The notes below the pieces were generated by a model. That model did not search any database. It was not told the origin of the DNA and saw only the letters and a list, made by a program, of their open reading frames with translations. Both the position numbers and the translations under genes were made by a program. 14,197 bases of DNA, taken from assembly GCA_020852155.1 (NCBI GenBank), contig JADZBJ010000166.1, positions 1 to 14,197 on the forward strand, given 5' to 3'. Below are positions 1 through 6,695 of this stretch, piece by piece. Within the stretch, counting starts at the first letter, position 1; every line of letters starts with the position of its first letter. This DNA is from Saprospiraceae bacterium (GTDB taxonomy: Bacteria > Bacteroidota > Bacteroidia > Chitinophagales > Saprospiraceae).

Positions 1-661
1 ACCATAATCCGTAGTCCGACGTCAAACTCAATTGATAAATGTCGGGATTGGTGTAAATGGTTGCTGATTTGTGCGCATCATCGGTCAACAGGCTGGCTGT
101 TCCGTTGAGCATTTTCAGGCGTAAACCCACGCGAAATTTGCCCAGATCAGCCGCAACGCCGGCATACCATTCATTCCAGTTGAAAATCGTAGCCTGAGGC
201 GCGATATTTAATGTTTGACCAATGTATTGCGCATTGCCATTCCAGATCAATTCAGGCAGTGTTTTAGGATATTGAATGCTGCCGCTCAGCCTGTTGGCAT
301 GCCCTAACGACAGATACAGTTTCTTGATTTTCAGGCCAAAAGAGAATGTTTCGATGCGCTGCTCAGCGAAAAAGTTGTTTTCCTGATCCAGTTTGGACAA
401 AGCATTGGAGAAATCCACCTTTGTTTTATCGCCATCCTTGCTAAAAATGTCTTGATACGTAATATCGCCGGAGTGCGCCAGATCAAGGCCCAATCCGGGC
501 AAACCAATGGCAATTTTTTTACCCTCCGGGAAAAAAGCAGGATTAAGCGACGAACTGTGCCACAAATCCGGCAGGGAATACATCATCAATTCCTGTTGGG
601 CTGCGAGGTGACTTGAAACAAAACAAGCCACGAGTAATACGATTTTGGTCAGGTTATTCAT
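1..661 (-). CDS. DUF5723-type envelope protein, C-terminus beyond window
   Basis: The open frame runs from an ATG at 661 to the left edge (220 complete codons, no stop), so the C-terminus lies outside the window. The protein opens with a signal peptide (MNNLTKIVLLVACFVSSHLAAQ, cleavage probably after AAQ). The mature start reads LWHSSSLNPAFFPEGKKIAIGLP, the 'NPA...P' opening common in Bacteroidota beta-barrel-like proteins, and most closely recalls the DUF5723 family. The rest alternates hydrophobic and polar residues with many Gly and aromatics, as expected of outer-membrane strands. The start lies 11 bases after the pyrD stop, so the two are probably co-transcribed. The family has no established function that I can name. 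The family label is from memory of the N-terminal motif; export to the envelope is well supported. Confidence 0.75.
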   Translation of the reverse strand, partial: MNNLTKIVLLVACFVSSHLAAQQELMMYSLPDLWHSSSLNPAFFPEGKKIAIGLPGLGLDLAHSGDITYQDIFSKDGDKTKVDFSNALSKLDQENNFFAEQRIETFSFGLKIKKLYLSLGHANRLSGSIQYPKTLPELIWNGNAQYIGQTLNIAPQATIFNWNEWYAGVAADLGKFRVGLRLKMLNGTASLLTDDAHKSATIYTNPDIYQLSLTSDYGLW

Positions 662-672
662 GTAAGGTGTGG

Positions 673-1701
673 TTAAATTCCGGTCAATATGCGCTTGACC
701 AACGCCGGGCCTTCATAAACAAGACCCGAATACACTTGAACGAGGTTTGCCCCTGCGCGTAATTTTTCCTGTGCAGCCGCAGCAGAATCAATGCCGCCGA
801 CGCCGATGATAACTGCATCAGGGCCAAGTTGTTGTCTGAGCAGGCGAATGACTTCTGTCGAACGAACTTGTAGCGGAGCGCCGCTCAGTCCGCCCATGCC
901 GATGTCTGCAATGGTTTTTTCAGGCGTTTTCAGGCCTTCGCGACTGATGGTTGTGTTGGTTGCGATCACACCCGCAATACCTGTTTCACGCACAATGTCA
1001 ACGATATCCGTGATCTGTTCCGTCGTCAGGTCAGGCGCTATTTTCAATAAAATGGGCTTGGGCGCCGACTTTTGGCGATTAGCGACCTGAAGATGATTGA
1101 GCAAGTTGGTCAAAGGCTCTTTTTCCTGCAAAGCCCTCAAATTCGGCGTATTGGGCGAACTCACATTGACCACAAAATAATCCACGTACGCATACAGTGC
1201 CTCAAAGCATTTGACATAATCCTCATCGGCTTTTTCGTTCGGGGTGACTTTGTTTTTGCCAATATTTCCGCCGATGATGACGCCATTTGGCGCGCCTTCG
1301 CGCTGTAAATCGCGCAGTCGGCCGACGAGCGCTTCCAGTCCGGCATTGTTAAAACCCATTCGATTAATCAATGCATTGTCGGCAGGCAGGCGAAACAGTC
1401 GCGGTTGCGGATTGCCGTCTTGCGCTACCGGCGTAACAGTACCCACTTCAATAAAACCGAAACCCAGCGCCGACAGGGCGCGAATATGTTTGCCGTCTTT
1501 GTCAAATCCGGCAGCAAGCCCGACGCGATTCGGAAAACGAAGTCCCATAACCGTTGTCGCGTGCCGGTCGGATTTGTCGCAGTACCAATGTTCCAGCACG
1601 GAGCGGCCCACTGCTGTGGCCATCTCCAGGAGGGACATGGTCAGGCGGTGTGCCCGTTCGGGGGAGATTTTAAACAGTATTGGTTTGAAAAAAGAATACA
1701 C
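673..1701 (-). CDS. pyrD: Dihydroorotate dehydrogenase (quinone), class 2
   Basis: Oxidises dihydroorotate to orotate in pyrimidine synthesis, using FMN and passing electrons to membrane quinone. The 342-residue length is normal for class 2. An N-terminal helical part (residues 1-40, YSFFKPILFKISPERAHRL) is the quinone/membrane-binding extension that marks class 2. Visible family motifs are GLAAGFDKDG (61-70), INRMGFNNAG (112-121), GGNIGKNK (144-151), VNVSSPNTPNLR (178-189) with Ser182 in the place of the class 2 catalytic serine, ATNTTISREG, and the FMN-phosphate region GVGGIDSAAAA followed by AGANLVQVYSGLVYEGP. The start codon is GTG (1699-1701), chosen because it gives the usual family N-terminus. 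It lies 75 bases after the tyrS stop and 11 bases before the DUF5723-type gene, all on the same strand. Confidence 0.97.
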   Translation of the reverse strand: MYSFFKPILFKISPERAHRLTMSLLEMATAVGRSVLEHWYCDKSDRHATTVMGLRFPNRVGLAAGFDKDGKHIRALSALGFGFIEVGTVTPVAQDGNPQPRLFRLPADNALINRMGFNNAGLEALVGRLRDLQREGAPNGVIIGGNIGKNKVTPNEKADEDYVKCFEALYAYVDYFVVNVSSPNTPNLRALQEKEPLTNLLNHLQVANRQKSAPKPILLKIAPDLTTEQITDIVDIVRETGIAGVIATNTTISREGLKTPEKTIADIGMGGLSGAPLQVRSTEVIRLLRQQLGPDAVIIGVGGIDSAAAAQEKLRAGANLVQVYSGLVYEGPALVKRILTGI

Positions 1702-1776
1702 AGCAGATCAGGATTTATTGTCAATCCAAAGTGGTTTTGAATGACTCGCGTCTGTAAATCATTGAAATCACTTAAA

Positions 1777-3057
1777 TCAGGGTGTGACGCTTACCAGAAA
1801 CTTGTTCTTCTTGCCGTTTTCGACCATGATATATTTTCCGTGCAGCAAATTTTCTGTTGAAATCAGCGCATTTAAATCCGTGATTCTCAATTTATTGACT
1901 GAAATCGCATTGCCTTGCATGGCCTTTTTGGCCTCGGTGCGGCTGGGTAAAATGTCGGTATGTACGCTCAGCAAATCCAGGATATTGACACCGGCCTTCA
2001 ATAAAGAGGCGTCAACTTCCGGCGACGGTATTTCCTCCGCCACTTCTGACAGGGTTTGAGCGTTCAGGCTGCGCAAGGTTTCTGCATCGGCCTTCGGATC
2101 AAACAGCAGTTTGGAAACCGCCTCAACATTTTCAAACGCTGCATCGCCGTGGATACGCCGGGTCATTTCCTCCGCAAAAATGCGTTTGGCCTTTTGCGGA
2201 TTATCGCCTTCCAGCGCCATGATTTCCTCATGACTTTTCAGGGAAAAATACCTCAAAAACTTGGGCAGGTCGCGGTCGTCGGCATTTAACCAAAACTGGA
2301 AAAAACGGTAAGGCGTTGTCAGGGAGGCATCTAACCAGATATTGCCAGTCGAACTTTTTCCGAACTTGGTGCCATCGGCTTTAGTCAACAGCGGCGTCGT
2401 CACGGCATACACCTTGGCGTCGTCAATTTTACGGTTGAGTTCCACGCCGGAAGTGATATTGCCGTACTGGTCGCTGCCGCCCATCTGGACGGTAACGCCC
2501 TGATTGCGGCGCAAAATAACAGCGTCGTACCCTTGCAACAACTGATAACTGAACTCCGTAAACGAAATGCCCGTTTCAGATTCAATGCGGCGTTTGACGC
2601 TTTCTTTTGACATCATATAATTGACGGTCAAGTACTTGCCTACGTCGCGAAGAAAATCCACGACGCTCATGCCGCTATAAAAATCCAGGTTGTTGACCAA
2701 CAGTGCGTGGTTGGGCGATGCCGGATCAAAGTCAAGCAGTGTTTTCACTTGCGCTACCTGATGCGCGAGGTTATGATCAAGTACGTCAAAACTTTTTAAG
2801 TCGCGTTCCTTGTCTTTGCCGCTGGGGTCGCCAATACGGCCGGTTGCGCCGCCCATTAAAACAACAGGTTGGTGCCCTGCCCGCTGAAGCAATTTGAGCA
2901 ACATGATTTGTACATAGTTGCCAATGGTCAACGACGGCGCTGTCGGGTCAAAACCGATATACGCACGTACAATTCCTTGATTAAAATGTTCCTTTACGCC
3001 CGGCGTCAGGTCATGAATGAGGCCGCGCCATTCCAGTTCGGAGATAAAATCAGACAC
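1777..3057 (-). CDS. tyrS: Tyrosyl-tRNA synthetase
   Basis: Class I synthetase that charges tRNA-Tyr in the cytoplasm. The 426-residue length matches bacterial TyrRS. The N-terminal Rossmann domain carries YIGFDPTAPSL (33-43) followed by the HIGH-motif position, which here reads TIGN (44-47) rather than HIGH. Further on come GGATGRIGDPSGK (69-81), the tyrosine/tRNA-contact stretch QMGGSDQYGNI (191-201) and the KMSKS-type loop KFGKS (231-235). The last ~65 residues (from about VNILDLLSV) form the S4 RNA-binding domain. The start is GTG (3055-3057), which gives the usual Bacteroidota opening (SDFISELEWRGLIHDL); no Shine-Dalgarno sequence is evident. It is the first gene of a tyrS-pyrD-DUF5723 run. 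The changed HIGH motif is unusual, but the rest is intact and the enzyme is probably functional. Confidence 0.97.
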   Translation of the reverse strand: MSDFISELEWRGLIHDLTPGVKEHFNQGIVRAYIGFDPTAPSLTIGNYVQIMLLKLLQRAGHQPVVLMGGATGRIGDPSGKDKERDLKSFDVLDHNLAHQVAQVKTLLDFDPASPNHALLVNNLDFYSGMSVVDFLRDVGKYLTVNYMMSKESVKRRIESETGISFTEFSYQLLQGYDAVILRRNQGVTVQMGGSDQYGNITSGVELNRKIDDAKVYAVTTPLLTKADGTKFGKSSTGNIWLDASLTTPYRFFQFWLNADDRDLPKFLRYFSLKSHEEIMALEGDNPQKAKRIFAEEMTRRIHGDAAFENVEAVSKLLFDPKADAETLRSLNAQTLSEVAEEIPSPEVDASLLKAGVNILDLLSVHTDILPSRTEAKKAMQGNAISVNKLRITDLNALISTENLLHGKYIMVENGKKNKFLVSVTP

Positions 3058-3122
3058 GATAGTGGTGGTAAGTATTTGAGTGAGTGTTCAGGGCCAGTGC
3101 AGAAAAAATGCCTTGAACTCCG

Positions 3123-3130
3123 CAAAAGTA
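3123..3130 (-). promoter_or_regulatory. Candidate -7 promoter box for tyrS
   Basis: On the minus strand this reads TACTTTTG, an exact match to the Bacteroidota -7 consensus TAnnTTTG. It lies about 65 bases upstream of the tyrS GTG, giving a short leader. No convincing TTTG/TTG -33 element is seen at the expected 17-23 base spacing. Confidence 0.5.
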
Positions 3131-3206
3131 TGATTTCTGTCAAAAATGCCCTTGTTTTAGCAGCGATAGAAAATGAAACATGCCATGATAAAATACAAAC
3201 AGATCA

Positions 3207-3365
3207 GAGGTTGTTTAAATTTCACTGCTGGATTCAAAAAGAGCAGATTTTGGCGATAGCCGAACCTTGTTTTTCGGGGTGAAGCGGGGGGCAGCCCGAA
3301 AAACAAGGGATGGAAGGCGGCAAAAGATGCCTTTATGAGCCAGTGAGTGAATTTTAAACAACCTC
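3207..3365. mobile_element. MITE-like non-autonomous element, 159 bp
   Basis: The ends are inverted repeats: 3207-3226 (GAGGTTGTTTAAATTTCACT) and the reverse complement of 3346-3365 (GAGGTTGTTTAAAATTCACT), 19 of 20 identical. TCA stands directly outside both ends (3204-3206 and 3366-3368), consistent with a 3-bp target duplication. Inside is a perfect 14-bp palindrome centred within one base of the element's midpoint, and the stretches between ends and centre also resemble each other when inverted, so the whole unit could fold into one long hairpin. It encodes no plausible protein. A TNA-type duplication and a GAG-starting end would fit an IS5-family (IS1031-like) transposase acting in trans, but that is inference. 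It lies between the divergent tyrS and GH31 genes, 51 bases before the GH31 ATG. Confidence 0.75.
3265..3308. repeat. Perfect 14-bp palindrome at the centre of the MITE-like element
   Basis: Arms are 3265-3278 (CCTTGTTTTTCGGG) and 3295-3308 (CCCGAAAAACAAGG), separated by a 16-base G-rich loop. The centre of the palindrome (3286.5) coincides with the centre of the element (3286). No T-run follows on either strand, so it is unlikely to be a simple intrinsic terminator. Confidence 0.85.
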
Positions 3366-3416
3366 TCAGCCGCCACTCTGTTATTTTCGCGCATTATTTT
3401 CAGTAACAGCAACAGG

Positions 3417-5393
3417 ATGACGACCGATAAAGAACCGATTGTGCCTTCAGACCACAACAATGAACCCGCTACGCCTGCCGAAATACCTTTTTCGGAAGCC
3501 AGCGTCAGCCATCGGCATGATGATGTATTTGATATAAAAACACCAGACCATATCACCGATGTGCGTTGGCGCGACGGCGCTTATGAATTTACCTGTCGAA
3601 ATGGAATTGCCCTGCGGATTCAGGTGCTCAGCCCCGGAATCGTCAGGCTTCGCTACGCACAGGAAAGCATCTTTCCGGCTGATTTTTCCTATGCGATCAA
3701 TCCTGAATTTACCCCGGAGAAAGTCAGTGTCCGTCTGGATGAAAACGATAATGAATACCTGCTGGTTTCAGAACTGTTGCAGGTAGTTGTAGCCAAGGCC
3801 GACCTCAAAGTGAAATTCTACGACCTGGACGATCGTGTCATTTGTGAAGATGAAGGCGGTTTTGCGGCTCGCCGGACCATCATGAAAGGCTGGTGCGATT
3901 TGTCTGTTGAACATAAATGCACTAAAAAATTTTCCTTCTACGGTCTGGGAGACAAAACCTGCGGAAGCGATCTGACCGGGCATACTTTTGAAAACTGGTG
4001 TACAGACTCGTATGGCTTCGGCCGCGGGTCCGACCCGTTGTATCGGGCCATACCATTTTATTATGCCCTTCATCAACAGTTGGCTTACGGTATTTTTCTG
4101 GATAATCCGTTTCGTTCAAGGTTCGATTTTAACTCAAATGAAAATGGCGCTACCCGTTTTTCAGTGGATGGCGGCGAAATGAATTATTATTTCATTTATG
4201 GCCCTGAAATGCTGGATGTCGCGCGCGCCTATGCCCGTTTAACGGGTGTGCATGAACTGCCGCCCATGTGGGCATTGGGTTACCATCAATGCCGTTGGAG
4301 TTATTACCCTGAATCTGTTGTGCGCGATCTGGCGAATCGTTTTCGCAAGGAAAATATCCCGTGCGATGCCATTTATCTCGACATTGATTACATGGATGGT
4401 TATCGCTGTTTTACCTGGAATGAGCAGCATTTTCCCAGCCCGAAACAATTGGTCGCCGATTTAAAAGCCCAATATTTTCAAACGGTGGTGATGATTGATC
4501 CGGGCATCAAAGACGACCCTGATTATCATGTTTTTAAAGAAGGCATCGAAAACGAAATGTTCCTGAAAACGGCCGATGGCGACATTGCCAAAGCGCCTGT
4601 TTGGCCGGGGTTCTGTGCATTTCCTGACTTTACAAGCGCCAAAGTGCGTGAGTGGTGGGGGAACCTGTACCACGATATGTACGATAATCTGGGTGTTGCC
4701 GGTTTTTGGAATGACATGAACGAGCCAGCGGTATTTCACGTCAATCACAAAACGTTGCCTGACCATGTCGTACACCACTATGAAGGTCACGGCGGCAGCC
4801 ACCGAAAGGCCCACAATATTTACGGCCAGCAAATGAGCCGTGCTTCCTGGGAGGGTTATCGCCAGTTGCAGCCGCAAAAACGGCCATATCTGCTGACGCG
4901 TGCTACATTCTCCGGCGGGCAACGTTACTCTGCCGTCTGGACGGGCGATAATGGTTCGGATTGGGAACAACTTCAGATCGCCAATATTCAATGCCAGCGC
5001 CTGGCGGTGTCCGGTTTCTCGTTCTGCGGTACGGACATCGGTGGCTTCACAGGCTGCGAAGACGGTGAATTATTTGTTCGCTGGCTTCAACTGGCGGTAT
5101 TTCATCCGCTCATGCGCACGCACAGCAAGGGCATTCACGTGGCTGGCGACGGGCTGGAAATTCAGCACGACGGTGAAGCCGATGAAAATGCCGACGGTTC
5201 CACTGAATTTTTAAGTTCGCACCTGATGAAAAGTCAGGAGCCCTGGAGTTTTGGCGCCAAGTGGACTGATCTGGCCCGGAAAGCCATCGAGTTGCGGTAT
5301 TGTATGCTTCCTTCGCTGTATACCGCTATGTGGCTACATTCGCTGGATGGCACGCCTGTTCTGCGCCACATGATCTTTGCTGATGCTAACTAA
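3417..5393 (+). CDS. GH31 alpha-glucosidase, N-terminal and catalytic part, ended by an in-frame TAA
   Basis: A glycoside hydrolase family 31 enzyme, which removes alpha-linked glucose from oligosaccharide ends by a retaining mechanism. Residues ~40-215 form the N-terminal beta-sandwich; the (beta/alpha)8 barrel starts near LPPMWALGYHQCRWSYY. Hallmarks are the substrate-pocket stretch YLDIDYMDGYRCFTW, the nucleophile Asp433 in FWNDMNEP, and the acid/base Asp511 in WTGDN. No signal peptide is seen, so it is probably cytoplasmic and acts on imported malto- or isomalto-oligosaccharides. Translation stops at TAA 5391-5393 after ...VLRHMIFADAN, just as the barrel ends, although the same frame continues as a normal GH31 C-terminus to 5996. 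The 658-residue product keeps both catalytic residues but lacks the C-terminal beta domains. The family assignment is firm; the exact substrate is not. Confidence 0.93.
   Translation: MTTDKEPIVPSDHNNEPATPAEIPFSEASVSHRHDDVFDIKTPDHITDVRWRDGAYEFTCRNGIALRIQVLSPGIVRLRYAQESIFPADFSYAINPEFTPEKVSVRLDENDNEYLLVSELLQVVVAKADLKVKFYDLDDRVICEDEGGFAARRTIMKGWCDLSVEHKCTKKFSFYGLGDKTCGSDLTGHTFENWCTDSYGFGRGSDPLYRAIPFYYALHQQLAYGIFLDNPFRSRFDFNSNENGATRFSVDGGEMNYYFIYGPEMLDVARAYARLTGVHELPPMWALGYHQCRWSYYPESVVRDLANRFRKENIPCDAIYLDIDYMDGYRCFTWNEQHFPSPKQLVADLKAQYFQTVVMIDPGIKDDPDYHVFKEGIENEMFLKTADGDIAKAPVWPGFCAFPDFTSAKVREWWGNLYHDMYDNLGVAGFWNDMNEPAVFHVNHKTLPDHVVHHYEGHGGSHRKAHNIYGQQMSRASWEGYRQLQPQKRPYLLTRATFSGGQRYSAVWTGDNGSDWEQLQIANIQCQRLAVSGFSFCGTDIGGFTGCEDGELFVRWLQLAVFHPLMRTHSKGIHVAGDGLEIQHDGEADENADGSTEFLSSHLMKSQEPWSFGAKWTDLARKAIELRYCMLPSLYTAMWLHSLDGTPVLRHMIFADAN
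5391..5393 (+). other. In-frame premature stop (TAA) splitting the GH31 gene
   Basis: The codon sits between GAT GCT AAC and CCC AAA TAC in the same frame as both halves, so this is a nonsense change and not a frameshift. Reading across it gives ADAN-stop-PKYRDHERDFLFGEHLLVSP, continuous with what GH31 homologues show. A single-base change from GAA, CAA or AAA would explain it. It could be a true inactivating mutation or a sequencing error. Confidence 0.9.
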
Positions 5394-5996
5394 CCCAAAT
5401 ACAGGGACCACGAGCGCGATTTTTTGTTTGGCGAGCATTTGTTAGTCAGTCCGGTGATTCAGTCAAAAGTTCAGCGCCAGGGTGTGCTGTTGCCCAAGGG
5501 AACGTGGTACTATTTCTGGACTGGTCAGCCGGTTTCGGGCGATGTATTTATCAATGTAATGCCTGATCAAATCCCGTTTTTCGTTCGCGAAGGCGCGGTG
5601 CTGCCGGTTTATCCCATCCGCCAGAGCACAACCGAGCGTCCTGTTGATGAACTAACCCTATATGTGTATTATAAAAATGGCACAGAAACGAGTCATCTGT
5701 ACGAAGATGCCGGCGAGGGATACGGTTATACCGAAGGCGATTTCAGCCTGAAAGTTTTTGAAACGCAAGGGAAGGGCGACTCTTTTACACTTCAGCAGCG
5801 AAAAGAAGGAGCATACCAGCCGGAATATCGCAGGGTAAAAGTCTATCTGGTTGGCTTTCCGGCATTTGTGGGACATTGTTCCGTGGATGGAAGGGAAATG
5901 CCCATCAAGGAAATTCGCCTGCGTGACCGATCGCTCTATACTGTCACAATTCAGGATGGTTTTAGCACCATTATCTGGACTGCTCAGGGGGGATAA
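5394..5996 (+). pseudogene. GH31 C-terminal part, separated by the premature stop
   Basis: This stretch continues the upstream GH31 frame with PKYRDHERDFLFGEHLLVSPV, which is the end of the barrel ('FL.G..LLV.PV' is a GH31 signature). It is followed by GTWYYFWTGQPVSG and IPFFVREGAVLPVYP (proximal beta domain) and then the distal DUF5110-like beta domain ending in TIIWTAQGG. There is no good start codon after the stop; the first near-cognate is TTG at 5424, inside the conserved DFLFG motif, so independent expression of a folded protein is unlikely. Joined with the first part the gene would encode about 859 residues, a usual GH31 length. Its last 26 bases overlap the end of the convergent cyclophilin-like gene. 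Confidence 0.88.
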
Positions 5997-6585
5997 TCCG
6001 AATGCTGTTCAGGTAAACTGGCAACAACGGACTGTCATTGGCGTCATGCGGAACTGATGCAATACGGTCTATTACATCCAGGCCTTTCTCTACTTTGCCG
6101 AATACAGCCACTTTGTTGTGCAATTGCGGTGCTCCACCGGATTGCACATAAAGTTGCATTTCTTGTTCAGTAAGCACGATATGCTGCTGTTTGGCCCAGG
6201 TTTCAATTTCCGGTTTTGTCCATTTTTTGCCATGAATGATAAAAAAACGCGGGCCTGCAACGTGCTGTTCATTATCCATGACAGCCACCGCTCCGCTCAA
6301 TGGCAAATGTGCTGTCGGCGTATTTTTCAGGGGGATTTGAATGCGTTGTTGCGCCTGACATTCGATCAGGACATCTTGCACGACACGTGTCCATAATACC
6401 TGATCGAACAAGCCCTGCCGACAATATTCAAGGAAAGCAGCATTTTGTTCAGGCGTATCCTGGTATAGCCTAACAGTCATGTCGCCTGCCGAGGTACTTA
6501 GTTCAAATACCGGATACGATGGATGGCAAGATGACAGCCAAATAATAATGATGAATGCACGAGTAAACGAGTTAATACGGCACAT
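5971..6585 (-). CDS. Cyclophilin-like peptidyl-prolyl isomerase lipoprotein, degenerate active site
   Basis: A 204-residue protein. It starts with a lipoprotein signal (MCRINSFTRAFIIIIWLSSC, lipobox LSSC, lipidated Cys20), so the mature protein should be membrane-anchored in the envelope. The body has the cyclophilin layout: FELSTSAGDMTVRLYQDTPEQNAAFLEYCRQGLFD at the front, LWTRVVQDVLIECQ where cyclophilins have FHRVI...MIQGG, GPRFFIIHGKKW in place of GSQFFI, and VAVFGKVEKGLDVIDRIASVP near the end. The active-site Arg is kept, but the Phe-His before it and the Gln of SQFFI are lost, so isomerase activity is doubtful; a chaperone-like role is possible. It follows gldJ on the same strand but a strong terminator lies between them. 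Its stop overlaps the GH31 end by 26 bases. Confidence 0.82.
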   Translation of the reverse strand: MCRINSFTRAFIIIIWLSSCHPSYPVFELSTSAGDMTVRLYQDTPEQNAAFLEYCRQGLFDQVLWTRVVQDVLIECQAQQRIQIPLKNTPTAHLPLSGAVAVMDNEQHVAGPRFFIIHGKKWTKPEIETWAKQQHIVLTEQEMQLYVQSGGAPQLHNKVAVFGKVEKGLDVIDRIASVPHDANDSPLLPVYLNSIRIIPPEQSR

Positions 6586-6619
6586 AGCAAATGTGATTCG
6601 TTTGAATTCCCGAACACGC

Positions 6620-6666
6620 TATAAAGAAAAAGACAGGCCTGTCTGGAGATATCCGGACAGGCCTGT
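6620..6666 (-). terminator. Intrinsic terminator of gldJ
   Basis: Arms 6633-6647 and 6652-6666 form a 15-bp stem with one mismatch and a 4-base loop. Reading on the minus strand, the hairpin is followed directly by TCTTTTTCTTTAT. It starts 30 bases after the gldJ stop and separates gldJ from the cyclophilin-like gene. Each arm also contains the self-palindrome ACAGGCCTGT. Confidence 0.85.
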
Positions 6667-6695
6667 GAAATTATATTTATTTCTGTGAAGTGCGA

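Noticed and set aside
3215..3556. 113-residue minus-strand open frame across the MITE-like element and the GH31 start
   Set aside because: It is antisense to GH31, crosses the mobile element, and its translation looks like no protein family.
5424..5996. GH31 C-terminal part as an independent gene starting at TTG 5424
   Set aside because: The TTG lies inside the conserved DFLFG motif, no promoter or ribosome signal precedes it, and the frame is continuous with the upstream half.
6588..6595. CACATTTG on the minus strand as a -7 box for the cyclophilin-like gene
   Set aside because: It has one mismatch and ends only two bases before the ATG, so the transcript would begin inside the gene.
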